Below are positions 1-10,457 of a stretch of 27,834 bases of DNA, one piece after another (positions within the stretch are counted from its first letter, which is position 1; each line of letters begins with the position of its first letter). Under the pieces are notes generated by a model. It saw only the letters and a list, made by a program, of their open reading frames with translations. It did not search any database and was not told the DNA's origin. This stretch comes from Saccoglossus kowalevskii (Eukaryota > Hemichordata > Enteropneusta > Harrimaniidae): the NCBI RefSeq assembly GCF_000003605.2, contig NW_003139817.1:251028-278861 (forward strand). The letters run 5' to 3'. The translations under genes and the position numbers were made by a program.

Positions 1-1374
1 TGCAGTATAATTCTAATATAGGAAATATAGTACTAACAGTTTTCTTCAACACTGCCTCTACATGCAACCTTTCACTTTATTTTACTTCTCCAACATAGGT
101 TTGAAAAGAAACCACTGTATTTAATGAATATGGATGCTAAATAAAAATGGCATGTCAAATTCAAAGCCAAGTTTACAATTACCTGAATTCCTGCTGTTTC
201 CATTAGACCCACCCCTGCATTCATGATCAATATCCTCCATTAAGCCTGGGTCAGGATGTCAGGGGAATTCTTTTAATGACGACAAGTTCATGATTTCATG
301 AGTTGATCATTAAATGCATTGAAAACCAAATTTACAATGTGGGGTGCCTCATCGCAATTAATGTACACACGTTTGGGAAAAATTCTACATACTACAATCA
401 TGATATTAACCAGATAACATATGACAGTTCATAATGTACATTCTGGAATATTACATCAAATATTGAAACTAGGAATCTCTATAGATTCAATACTTCTGCC
501 GATAGACAAATAAACTAATATACTCAAAAAAAACAAGATCAATGAACCTGCTGGCAGCAAAAAAAAAACAAAATTTCCATGAGCCAACAAAACTATATAG
601 AACTAGAGGGAATTTACAATTTCTATTTTATGTCACAATTCTTGAAATACTGAGTAAAGCAAAGAAAGCCACAGATTGGATTGATTACATTGATGTACGA
701 GGTAGTTAAAAAAATGAATGAATTGATGCTACTCTGAAAGGAAGAAGATGCAGCAATCAATTTTTTTTTCATATTCTTGCAAAGCACATACAGCTGCCAT
801 TCACTGTATACATGAATACACGTCGAACGTAGATAGGAAAAACCCACAGGCCAATAAGACACTTATATAAAAATGTCATAAAGCCCTTTGTATATACATA
901 CAAGGAAATGTAATCTGAATATATACATGTACATGTATGTATTTTGATTCCTACATACATGTATACAGCCAATTACAGTAATGCCTTACAGACCTATGAA
1001 TTATAACAGTAACCTTCAGCATATAAATAAGTAGTGAAAATGAATATAAAATTAATATTTGATAGAAACTCTTTGAAAAAGTTTTACTGATGCTTTATAA
1101 GTTTTTGTTAGTCAGATAGACAGATATTTCATTTCAAACTACTATGAACATGAAATATAAATTAGCCATGATTTGTGGATATACAAAAATGTATTGCATG
1201 CATTATCCTGTGTAAGTTTCACACTGGTTTGTAAAAACAGAGACCAATTTTTACTCCCTCCAAATCGAACTAAAAATTTGAAACATGTTTTATATTTTTC
1301 TCAAATCTCATCGATCACCAATTGATATTAATAATGGACACAGTACACCATGCTTAATCATACTTGATTCAGAT
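1..1374. other. AT-rich non-coding stretch, probably intron
   Basis: No open frame with coding character is visible apart from the weak exon candidate at 183-245. The stretch has A/T runs and, around 921-962, overlapping ACATGTACATGTA-type palindromes, which recur throughout the window. If the minus-strand exon at 2792-2902 is real, this is downstream intron of that gene. A good-looking minus-strand acceptor (pyrimidine tract at about 746-770) is followed by an open frame that ends in TAG at about 623 without a donor, so I did not call an exon there. Confidence 0.4.
183..245 (-). CDS. weak candidate internal exon (63 bp), unidentified
   Basis: On the minus strand a CCCAG acceptor (246-250) is followed by 63 bp open in one frame only (two bases, 20 codons, one base), then a TTCAG|GTAATT donor. 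The predicted peptide reads LMEDIDHECRGGSNGNSRNS, hydrophilic and protein-like, but I recognise no family. Phase is 1 at both ends, while the exon at 2792-2902 ends in phase 0, so at least one more exon would have to lie between them; I could not find one. The pyrimidine tract is only moderate. Short blocks like this arise often by chance, so this is a possible downstream exon of the same minus-strand gene and nothing stronger. Confidence 0.15.
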
Positions 1375-1755
1375 CAAAAATGGCCATTGAATTGAAATGT
1401 TAAATGTATATATGTGCAAATATGCAACATCATGTATAAAGTATACACATGAACTATCATGGCACTTTGAAACAAAATGGCCACCAGTTAGCCACTTTGA
1501 ATCCAATTTGATGTGCATTAAAGGTCACATTATCATTAATATTTGTACCAGATTTTGAAAAAAAATTCATTTGTACAAGTTCCAGTCCTGAAATGCTTGA
1601 TTTTGATAAATTTTAACACAAATGATATGGCACAAGCACATGTCTGATGTATATGTGAAGTTTTTATGTGAACAGTCTAGGCATGTCTCAGATACAGCTT
1701 GGTTGATCTATGAAGTACAAATTTACCGACTGTGTCCAAATGGGGACTAACAATT
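1375..1755 (+). repeat. dispersed repeat, 'GGCC.CCAGTTAGCCA' family, degenerate copy
   Basis: Contains AAAATGGCCATTGAATTGAA and AAAATGGCCACCAGTTAGCC, with TTTGAATCCAATTTGATG following, and ends near TGGGGACTAAC. The same order of motifs (AAATGGC.GCCAGTC.GCCAT, a TTTGATC/GAATC block, and a GGGGAC terminus) is seen at 6060-7165 and 18890-19112. Boundaries are approximate. The class of element is unknown. Confidence 0.55.
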
Positions 1756-2791
1756 GCAAAACAGAAAACAATCTCATTTTATTTTATTTTAGAAATAATG
1801 TTTTGAAAAATATCTACTGTACACTATCGCTTACAGTTTCAACTAATGTTGGGGAAAACAAGCAGATTTGCAGTGAGTTAATGAACTGGTCAATGCAAGA
1901 TGACTAAATGGGTCCCTTGTTAGAAATAGAAATAAATCCAGACAATTCCATCTTAATTAAAGATGGAGAAAATAATTAGGAATGATAAACCTGCCAATTG
2001 CTCATATTATTCACACTTAAGTTGGTTCACATCAATGAGATCATCATTGCAAAAAGCATCTGGGTAGGTTACACTGCCAGTAAATCCCAAATCTATCACA
2101 AATGTAATCGATGCATGAGAGAGCCAGACAGACAACATGATTGTATTGATAAAGCCGACAAATGTATTCGTTAATGATGGGTCCATGGTTCTGTGCAATT
2201 GTGCATTCATACAAACATGAATGAACGAATACGTCAAAAGCTTGTAAAGAATGCAGATGCACACGCACTTCAATCACAATCCAATCCAAGATGACAAACT
2301 TGAAGCCATGCTTGTTGAGAAAATCAAGTACAATTTTAAGAAATCAAATCTTAGTATTTTTATTTTTATTCAAATTTCAGAATCATTAAACACTCAGGAC
2401 ATCACATGCACAACAGATTCAATTTCTTTTGTTTAAAAAAATAAACCCAATAAAATATTTTATTAAAAATTTTTAATTTTGTTGGAAATTACAGGCTAAA
2501 ACACTATAAATTGTCTTGGCAATAAATATATAGTTTGTTTATTCTTTCATTGATTTTCTATAATTTGTTAACATATTAGGTATCATACACAAATGTTAGA
2601 GAGTAGAATATTGAACATCAAAATATGTCACCGACAGACTGACAGATATTCATCTATATTATATTCAAATAAATGACAGCTAATTTTTTTCCTGCCCTTC
2701 TTAAAAAAAGTTGTTCACAACTGAAAGGCAGAGCAATATTCTCCCTGAGGTGCAATTTCATACCCTTTCTGGTGGTCTTTTCAATTCTTAC
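1756..2791. other. non-coding stretch downstream of the alpha2-delta-like exon
   Basis: Mostly AT-rich and stop-filled. About 2007-2350 is less AT-rich, and two minus-strand frames are open there together (81-88 codons plus upstream extension). Neither peptide is recognisable and no acceptor/donor pair brackets them, so I treat it as non-coding. The next exon of the alpha2-delta-like gene, expected to start in phase 0, was searched for here by eye and not found. Confidence 0.4.
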
Positions 2792-2902
2792 CTCAAGTGC
2801 TGTCATTTTCTTCCCCAGCAAATTCTCCCAATTATCGGCAATCTCAGTCACAATTTGCTCGCCATGTACAGGCACTAGTGGTATATTCTCACTCTTGTAC
2901 CT
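2792..2902 (-). CDS. internal exon of a putative calcium channel alpha2-delta subunit (VWA_N region)
   Basis: Thirty-seven codons, phase 0 to phase 0. On the minus strand a long T tract (about 2917-2934) and TATTCTCCTACAG precede the exon, and GAG|GTAAGAATT follows it; both are near-ideal metazoan splice signals. The peptide starts RYKSENIPLV and contains GEQIVTEIADNWENLLGKK, then MTALE. From memory, the matching part of vertebrate alpha2-delta-3 has the same spacing: KYK, then G.QLV..LA.N.E....KK..A. In that family this segment follows the signal peptide and precedes the von Willebrand factor A domain; the protein is a GPI-linked/extracellular auxiliary subunit that promotes surface delivery and gating of voltage-gated calcium channels. 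The family link rests on about a third identical residues over one small exon, so it could be another VWA_N protein. Neighbouring exons are not confidently found, implying large introns. The exon boundary calls are firmer than the family name. Confidence 0.58.
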
Positions 2903-2935
2903 CTGTAGGAGAATATAAAAAAAAAAAAAAAGATA
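2903..2935 (-). promoter_or_regulatory. 3' splice site and polypyrimidine tract of the 2792-2902 exon
   Basis: Read on the minus strand, an uninterrupted run of about 18 T is followed by ATATTCTCCTACAG immediately before the exon. Read through, the last three intronic codons would spell LLQ, but the T tract shows this is intron. Confidence 0.6.
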
Positions 2936-3759
2936 AGTCATTTTTTGAATTGACTCATTTATAACGATGTAGTTCAATTCACATGAGCAAACGCGTATAG
3001 GTTAATTATAAAGAAGCAAAATTATACCAATTTCACCTCTGTAACAGATGTAAAGAGCAAAGATTGCGATAAATGGACCTAGCAAATGATTAAGCTTGGT
3101 AAATTAAAACATCATGCTTGAAGACACCAGTAGAGTAGAGTATAGTAATATTGAGTACTTTGTGTTCCATTCAGACCAAATACATCACATGCATTCACAT
3201 TTCTCGGTCATACGACATGCATGATTGAAACCTCAACTCGCTACTGAACTTTGATATTTGAGAGAAAGAAATCAGAAATTCACAATTGCTAAATAATTTA
3301 TTGAAAAATGCTGGGAAGCTACAAGCCTTTAACACTTAGTAGACAGCATAGATAAGACATTCTATGCAATAAAGACTATAAATGAATGTTACCGGTATAT
3401 TCATTTTGGTCCCTGTAATACCGATCACAAAACAATCAAATCTCATGTTTCTAGTTTAAACTCTGCCAGCATACAGTGAAAATTATTCACACTTAGAGAC
3501 CCAAAGACAACAAAAAAGAACCACTGACTGTCACTCAGGTAATCAAATCTTATATTAAACTTGATCAATAGCCTGCTGTAAGAACACAATCTCAGAAAAA
3601 AATCTAGGAGTAAATAAATCATCCCATCGTGCGTTGTTGTGAACTGTGAAATGCCAACAAATGCTGACAGCATGCACTAAATCTTGTAAAACAGCAATAA
3701 GTTTTATTTTGATCAGAGATAGAAGAAAACAAACCAAACCATATTTTATTCACAAATTA
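2936..3759. other. AT-rich non-coding stretch, probably intron
   Basis: No frame with coding character. The minus-strand open frames at 3443-3737 overlap one another and show no homology. A good pyrimidine tract plus CAG occurs on the minus strand at about 3037-3060, but all three frames hit stops within about 40 bp, so it is not an exon start. Confidence 0.4.
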
Positions 3760-4022
3760 TTAAATTAACTAGACAAGCAGCCTGTCGGCTGAGATATCAC
3801 TTTTTACCAAAAATTACAAAAATTGAAGATATCATCATGAAATGAACAAATCTAAGAGAGGTCTACCAAAGGTATATATACACCAAGTATCAAAGCATCC
3901 GGACTTGTAGTTTCCAAGAAGAAGTCGAAAAAGTAAAACATTGACACAGACGATGACTGACACCGACAGACAATCACTCATATGATAAGCTCCACTCGAC
4001 AAAGTCAACAGCGGGGCTAATA
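3760..4022 (+). repeat. dispersed repeat, 'GATAAGCTCCACTCGAC' family
   Basis: Begins near TTAACTAGACAAGCAGCC and runs through AGAGGTCTACCAAAGGTAT, TTCCAAGAAGAAGTCG and GACACAGACGATGACTGACA to ATGATAAGCTCCACTCGACA, ending at GGGGCTAATAAAG. The GACA/GACG-rich stretch followed by ATATGATAAGCTCCACT is a combination I associate with high-copy dispersed repeats in bivalve genomes. That association is from memory. No coding potential is visible. Confidence 0.5.
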
Positions 4023-5696
4023 AAGATACTTATTTCCATGTTTTTTTTTTAATTGTCATTCTAAGATATCCTTTTTTTCCATTAAACATGGTAACTTTTT
4101 CTAGAGCATGTAACTGAGATGGAGTAACTGAGACCACTTATACGTCAAAAAATAAAGCACTTCTGATCCAACACTTGAATATGCACATAATTATATAACT
4201 AAATTAACTACTAGTATTAAAATATATGGTTTCTTCCATATTGTTGTGCATAATATACTGAGGCTATTTGTAAAATAGAAATACTATTATAGACTGCCAG
4301 CACAATCGTAACATTGTGCACCTAAATTAAATAAGAGTTGTGTTAACACCTTCTATAAGCATTCAAGTCAATCAGGACTCCAGTAAAAAAAAAACAAGAA
4401 TCATCAATTCGTTCAATGGCGGGTAATATTTAAATGATATATATATGTGCGTGTAAGAAATACTATAGAACAGATGAACAGACGGTTGACTGTAAATGTA
4501 ATTTACAGCCTTATGACTGTTGTCAACACTTTACATCATTTGATGAGGTAACCAAAGATCCATCACCGCAACTCATCATTCTGATCAAGCAATTTTAACT
4601 TTCAACCTAAACCAATTACGATAACACAACTATAAATGACACCAATGACCTCTAATTTCCAACTTCTAATCAGTTTGTTGATAACTTTTTCAATTGAGGT
4701 AATTGGCAAGCTGAAAATGTAAAAGTTTCGGAGTCATCCTGTTTGGCACTTGTGAGGTAAATTTACAGCTTGTGGTGTGACTAGAATAGTAATGATCGCG
4801 TATTGTACCTGGAGGCTACTTCAAATCGGCTGCCTATTCACCAAAAACGTTTTGCTGCATTCAGAGAAAACAAATATTATCTATGCTTCCTTCCTAAAAT
4901 TTCAATTTAAACAAAGTGGCTTAAATGGAAGCACTGATTTTGAGTTAAACAAAAACACAGTATCGACTGAAAAAGAATTGTGACTATAGACTAGTTCTGA
5001 ACTACATACATTAGTTTAAGATCAATTCATGAGAATAAGAGTTGGATTGTTCTGGTTAAGTGCGATATATAAAGAACACTTGTAAGAGCGTAGTAAACAC
5101 AAATAGTCACAATTCTTTTCTTTTTTTTCAATTTTAAAAAAAAACGCCTACAGTGAAAGGAAAAAAAAATTTTTTTACCACCAATTAAAATATTGCAAAA
5201 AGAATTTTATACAAAAAGCTATAATGGAATGAGTGCTACACTGAAACCACTATAGTCTCCAAATATATTGTTAAAATCACGCACAATTACATAATATATA
5301 TACATACATGGTTTCAATTTCATAACGTCTACACACCATCAAATACACTAAAGGCTTACCCTAAGAAAAAGCACTTAGCAGAAGTGAAATTTATTATGTG
5401 TGATTTGTTGATCACTTAGCATTTTTTGCGTAATACTTCAATTTAAGGTTGTTTTTTTATGAAAAAGCATTCACTATTCATATACCATTCACGAACAGTA
5501 CAGTAAATGGTATTTTTATCCATTGTTCACTCACATCTCTTGAGATACATTAGTGTTCCCAGTCTGGTATTAATAAAATGATCAATCATTGGATGTTGGG
5601 CCAGTCAATTTAAACACGATTTTCTACTAGAATTGAGGTTTCGCTGATCTCTGACATTTAGTCATTACAGAAATGCAAGGTACAATAAAAGAATAA
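4023..5696. other. AT-rich non-coding stretch
   Basis: No coding frame supported. The plus-strand frame at 4777-4983 has no splice context and no recognisable product. The minus strand at 4807-4855 has a good acceptor and CCAG|GTAC donor, but all three frames contain stops. A short perfect hairpin lies at 4490-4508. Confidence 0.4.
4490..4508. repeat. short perfect inverted repeat (hairpin)
   Basis: CTGTAAAT, loop GTA, ATTTACAG: eight-base arms with a three-base loop. No associated gene or terminator role can be inferred. Confidence 0.5.
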
Positions 5697-5906
5697 CTAT
5701 CTCATATTTTTGCAGGAGACAGCTAGCAAATAATACTTGTACCAAGACTTGTCTTGAACCGGCTGGTGAGTACGTGTTATAGACATTCTGTGGTTATACA
5801 GTATGCTGTAAAAACTGGTTTGGCATGGTTTACACTCCGATTGTGACAAACAAGTCATTGACACAGTCCCCGTTAAATTTGTGAAAGTTCTCTTTGTGCT
5901 TGTCAT
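5697..5906 (-). CDS. possible small ORF, 69 codons, unidentified
   Basis: Starts with a true ATG at 5906 and ends in TAG. The start MTSTKRTFTNLTGTVSMTC is polar and Thr-rich; Cys residues are spaced as TC....EC.PC. Directly upstream on the minus strand (about 5925-6005) CpG and G+C rise above the surroundings (GTCACGCAACA, CTCGCTCGCAAC), which would fit a promoter-side region. I recognise no domain. The plus strand over 5716-5765 also has a TTTTTGCAG acceptor and CTG|GTGAGT donor around 50 bp that are open in one frame, so the strand is ambiguous. More likely chance than gene. Confidence 0.15.
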   Translation of the reverse strand: MTSTKRTFTNLTGTVSMTCLSQSECKPCQTSFYSILYNHRMSITRTHQPVQDKSWYKYYLLAVSCKNMR

Positions 5907-6059
5907 ATTAAAGTGGAGGGATTGTTGCGAGCGAGTCCTTGAAACTTGAGTCCAAAGATTGTTTATTTACATCTAATTCGAACATGTGTTGCGTGACGAC
6001 CCCTCCAGTTTAAGACATAGCAAAGAAAAACATAGATCATGCTGTCCAAGTTATCACAT

Positions 6060-7165
6060 TTTAAACAAACAAGATGGCAGCCAGTCGGCCATATTTGATC
6101 AAATTGCAAATTCAACTGACATGTACATGTATCCATTTATGACATGCTAAATATCAATGAAAATGATACAAGGGTGACAGAGATATAGTAATACACCCTG
6201 TATGGCCAAAAATAAAAACAGCCGTTATTCGGCCATCTTTGATTTGAATATGAAACAAAGTGACATGTATGATGTATATGCCAAATACAAATGAAAAGGG
6301 TACATAAAGCTTGGAAATATAGGCCAAAAAGTCAGATGGCTGTCAATCGGCCATCCTTGATCCGATTTTGAAACAAATTGTCATGGACATGTATCTTAAC
6401 ATGTATAAAGTATGTGCCAAATTTGAATGAAAACTGACAAAGCATGTCCAAAATACAACATTTTCAAAAAACAAGATGGCTGCCAGTCGGCTATTTTGAA
6501 TCGAATCGCTAAACCACTGCATGTGCATATGCAAGTGTGAAGCGCTTGTGGCTTGTACATTTATATGTGTATCAAGTTACTATGATTTAACCAATTGGCA
6601 TTGTGGCTGTATCAAATTGGGGAGGTTTTGGCCAATCAAATTTCTGTTGTGAACATACATTGCTTAATTAGTCCTCGTTCGGACAAAGTCCAAAAACAGG
6701 GACTTATAATTTGGTCTCCGTCAACACGTTCGATCAACTCACAATATACCGGGTAATATATTCTAGTCTTACCTACAAACTTTTAAACAGGTGATATATT
6801 AGTCAGGAATCGGTAAACATAAATACAATCAAAATGGCCATTTTTGTTTGAATCCCAAACATACGACATGCACCTGTAACCCAATAAGTATAATCCTCAT
6901 ACAAAGTTTTAATGAAATTGCCCTGGTCAAATCGGGACAGATTTAAGTATCAGAATTTGAGTACAAAAAAGGCCGCCAGTCAACCATACTTGATCAAACA
7001 GTAACACAAATTGATGTTCATATGTGTAAGTCAGCATACATTGTCTTGGTGATAAGCTTGAATGTAATCAGTCTAAGAATCCCCAAGAAATGACTCTTGA
7101 GGCACGGACAGACGAACAGAACCCAAATTAACCAATTTCAGACTTCATTTGAAATGGGGACCAAA
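6060..7165 (+). repeat. cluster of dispersed 'GGCTGCCAGTCGGCC' repeats with internal degenerate tandem units
   Basis: The core AAGATGGCAGCCAGTCGGCC and diverged forms occur at about 6071, 6218, 6333, 6474 and 6967. Each is followed by TTTGATC/TTGAATC-type sequence, an ACATGTA-rich stretch and a '.CCAAAT..GAATGAAAA' block, giving a loose period of about 115-145 bp for the first four. A more distant AAAATGGCCATTTTTG copy is at 6832. The right end carries AGGCACGGACAGACGAACAG, ACCCAAATTAACC and ends near AATGGGGACCAAA, matching the end of the 18890-19112 copy. At 6672-6725 GTCC..GTTCGGACAAAGTCC and GGTCTCCGTC read like the same terminus in the opposite orientation. No coding potential. Confidence 0.6.
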
Positions 7166-8611
7166 AAAATCAATCAAGGTGACTTTACTTTAAAAAACAA
7201 TCAAAAAGATCTCAAATAATACATTCACATTGAGTCTAATTCACAGAAAACCAAGTTTTTATATCAATTCCAAAATCTAGCCAGAAAGCAGTTAACACAT
7301 TAAAACCTAAGCATGTACACTGTGTGCATAACATGTGGAGTATGCATGTAGAGGTGTTCTGGTTTCATCAACCATTGCATAGATTAACAATTAACAAGCT
7401 ACAGAAATCACACATTACATTTGTGGGAGAATAAACCTGTATTGATAACTTTACATCTAATGCCTAAATTACATATATTGTTCTATGCTGATTTAAATCA
7501 AGAGGTTTCAGAATTTATCAGCTTTGTATATACACATTTTAAAATGGAAATAATTGAGTTCAGAAGTTTGATTGCACTGAATAAATTACATAAAAAATGT
7601 CACACAACCTTGTTTGATTTGCCTGATCAGTTTGTAAAAAAATTACAGTGGTGCTGTGTCAGGTTAAACCACCATAGGATTGGATATACTGCAGCAAACA
7701 CAGTGCACACTAGAGACAAGACCTATTAACCCATCCTATATCAATATAATACAAGTCTTATTCTAGTGTTGCTGGCATAACCCATCATCATGTTTTTAGC
7801 CTTTAGATGCAATTGGTGTATTCTTAGTTGTTAAAATAAGCCAGTGTAAGTTTTATTTAATTTTAGTGAATGCACATTTCCTACTAAAAAATAAGGATGA
7901 ACTCAACTTACATGTACTTTAATACTGAACACTGCTATAAGATGTACAAACGGAATTAGAGGAAATATTGTTTTCTTAATACTCCTTAGAGACACACTGT
8001 CAGAGTGAGTTGTAAGCATCTTTTTCTCTTCAGACTAGGGTTTAAGGTATTACATGTCAGGTGGTCCCAACAGTGAGCCCTCTAAAGCCAATTTGACACT
8101 CTACTGACGCAAACATGCTCCCTGTGACGCAGTACGAATTGTTCTACTTCAAAACGGCTGATTCGCAACTGAATTGCACAATCTGACTATGCTGTCCAGA
8201 CTTATACCAGACTTCTGGTATGATTATACAATCAACAATATACCGTATTCAAGGTGGCGAAACATTCAAATTATTTTAATAGAGTGTGTTTTTGTCAGCA
8301 GCACCGTGATATTACTTAGAATTAATGATGTCACTGAATGTAATCTCAAACAAACTGCTTGAGGGAAAAAACTAAATTATTGCTTCTACAGTTATTCAAC
8401 TAATACCTGGAAGACAAGTTATGGTAATCTGCCTACATTCCTTGCAAGGTTTATCAAAGCAAAATGTATACATACATGTACAAAACGGAATACTGTTAGT
8501 AATTGTGGCATATAAACTTGTGTAAATTCTACACAATATTTGATCAATATTTTCGTAGTAGTGCATTTTATATGTACAGATAAGATTTCAAATACACTTT
8601 AATAAAGAATA
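7166..8611. other. AT-rich non-coding stretch with one unexplained open frame
   Basis: Apart from the open frame at 7421-7729 described separately, nothing coding, tandem or inverted is evident. Confidence 0.35.
7421..7729 (+). CDS. open frame of about 100 codons, unidentified
   Basis: A single plus-strand frame stays open for 309 bp in AT-rich sequence, which is longer than most chance frames here outside repeats. The first codon is TTG, not ATG, and the first internal ATG is at about codon 14. Part of the peptide reads LFDLPDQFVKKLQWCCVRL. There is no strong acceptor before it or donor inside it, no recognisable domain, and codon choice merely follows base composition. It could be the fossil of a transposon ORF or chance. 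Confidence 0.12.
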   Translation: MWENKPVLITLHLMPKLHILFYADLNQEVSEFISFVYTHFKMEIIEFRSLIALNKLHKKCHTTLFDLPDQFVKKLQWCCVRLNHHRIGYTAANTVHTRDKTY

Positions 8612-8730
8612 TTATTATACATCTGTCATCGTAATGCCAAGTTACAGTGATCCGCAATTTGGCGGTATTGCACAGGGTATTTTTTCATCCTACCATATTA
8701 GGAAATGCGAATTCCAAATATGGAATAATT

Positions 8731-8841
8731 ACTCAGACAGTACGCCGTCGCATAAACCTCCGCTACGTGTCAGTCGATAGTGCCGCTGTACTGTCTTTGT
8801 GCATACTTTGAGGTATCCTTGTAATAACCTCATATTATACA
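8731..8841 (-). repeat. hairpin module, copy 1 (truncated arm)
   Basis: Contains GACAGTACGCCG on one side and CGCTGTACTGTC, TGTGCATACTTTGAGG, ATCC and AATAACCTCAT on the other. It matches the inner half of the 10317-10457 module; the outer arm is cut short at ACTCAGAC. Confidence 0.55.
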
Positions 8842-8948
8842 ACAATAGACCTGCTTGCATAGCAGAAATGAGATGAATAAATATGATGCATCATTAGTTA
8901 ATTCTCCTACATCAGTCATGTGTGAATTGATATCAGGCGATGATGCTC

Positions 8949-8977
8949 ATCTATCCATCTATCCATCCAACCATCCA
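8949..8977 (+). repeat. ATCC/ATCT tetranucleotide microsatellite
   Basis: CTATCCATCTATCCATCC and CAACCATCCAT: about seven imperfect tetranucleotide units. Confidence 0.7.
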
Positions 8978-9610
8978 TATGAAGACCAACCAATTGATGT
9001 CAAAAGGGGTCATATACATACATAAACATAGCGTAACTACTACAACCAAGCCTGTGAAAACAACAATTCATTTAAAATAAAAGAAACAATACAATATATA
9101 TATTTAAACAACATTTTGTGCAGAAAATACTTGCTTAAATTTAGGGGGGAAAAATTCTGACCAAAGATGAATAATGAAGTCATCATAATTACATTAATTA
9201 TTCATTTTCCTCATTAGTTGCATTTAAAATATTTCAACCTCTACAAAAATTTTAACATGTAATTATTTGAAAAAATATCTGAATAAATTGGGACTAATAA
9301 TTCTAAAATTCTGACCGATCACAGAATTATGCTTTTGAATTATGCTAAAATTGAGAACACCATTGAGGGTGGTGCTATGGAAAGTAGAAGAAACAAAAGA
9401 TCAATCTGGGATGCTTATTATAATACAGTCATGATTATGGTAATGTGAAATATATGCAAAATTCAAATTGAGTGAATGCTTTAACACACTTGATCAAAAT
9501 ACTCAGATCTGTCATGTTTTCTGAGACATGCCTTGACCTGAAGAATTCCATGAACCAATCAGAATACTGTGTGGTAGTGCCAGTAGTTCAGTCATCTTCA
9601 AAGGTACATT

Positions 9611-9832
9611 TTACGTGCATTTTGGAAATATTGTTATCGAATTTGGAGTAAGATCCTTTGGAGTTGATTTTGGTGGAAAATTGGATGATGTTTTTTTGTC
9701 TATGATGAAATTTTTTATAAACATTGAAAGAATTTGAATAGCTTGAGGAAACCGCAAACTAAGTGTAACCTGTTTATATGACCATGACTGAAATTGTGCT
9801 CTTTTAGCAACAACAAACCTGGTGTCACCCAA
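9611..9832 (-). other. open minus-strand frame inside the element, not supported as a gene
   Basis: Seventy-three codons but starting at TTG. It lies between the two inverted ends of the 8612-10692 element. The peptide shows no transposase motif or any domain I know. Confidence 0.12.
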
Positions 9833-10316
9833 TGTTTTTCACTCTGAAATTTCAGCGACCCAAGATTCCAATATAATTCTGTATTTTAATTCAAATCATC
9901 GAACTTAGGCAAAAAGCAAAAAATACAAGCCAACTTTTTGGCGGGATAAGTTGGGAAGTTGATTTACACTGCATAATAAATACAACATACTGTGAAATTG
10001 CACTATCTAGCCTTAGATCTGGGAGATTAATTATACTACCGTACTAATATTAGCATAAATGTATTCATTCCCTGCACTTATTTCAATGTTTAAAACAAAT
10101 GCTTATTTGTTGCCGTTATAAACTGAATAAAATAAAAAGATTGTGTCCTTAATAATAAACTCAAGTGTGAACCTGAGAAAACATATAAAATACACATGCA
10201 GGGCAAAAATCAGTGTACCGGTTATATTAATGATAGTATCATTTATGACCAAAAATGGTCAAAAACAAAGAGGTGATTAGCAAAATAATTAATATTCACG
10301 CTTCTCAGGTAATTCT

Positions 10317-10457
10317 ACGAGGTTATTGCGAGGATACTGCAAAGTATACATGAAGTCAGTACAGCGGGAGTATTGACCGATGCAGCAGAGGTCAATGCCA
10401 CTGTGTACTGAGTGCATACTTTGCCGTATCCTCATAATAACCTCATTATTATACATC
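10317..10457 (+). repeat. hairpin module, copy 2 (complete)
   Basis: Left arm 10317-10364 (ACGAGGTTATTGCGAGGATA, CTGCAAAGTATAC, GTCAGTACAG) pairs with right arm 10401-10446 (CTGTGTACTGAGTGCATAC, TTTGCCGTATCC, TAATAACCTCAT). Inside the loop a second stem, ATTGACC / GGTCAAT, extends the fold. Arms are about 45 bp with a loop of about 36 bp. Confidence 0.6.

Noticed and set aside
623-771. Minus-strand acceptor TCTTCTTCCTTTCAG followed by an open frame
   Set aside because: The frame ends in TAG after 36 codons without a donor, and the peptide is unrelated to the alpha2-delta family.
2044-2350. Minus-strand open frames of about 80-100 codons
   Set aside because: Two frames are open at once, there is no acceptor/donor pair, and no recognisable domain.
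3000-3060. Minus-strand acceptor TTTACATCTGTTACAG as an exon start
   Set aside because: Stops follow quickly in every frame and no donor is properly placed.
4807-4855. Minus-strand exon between a good acceptor and CCAG|GTACAA
   Set aside because: All three frames contain a stop within the block.
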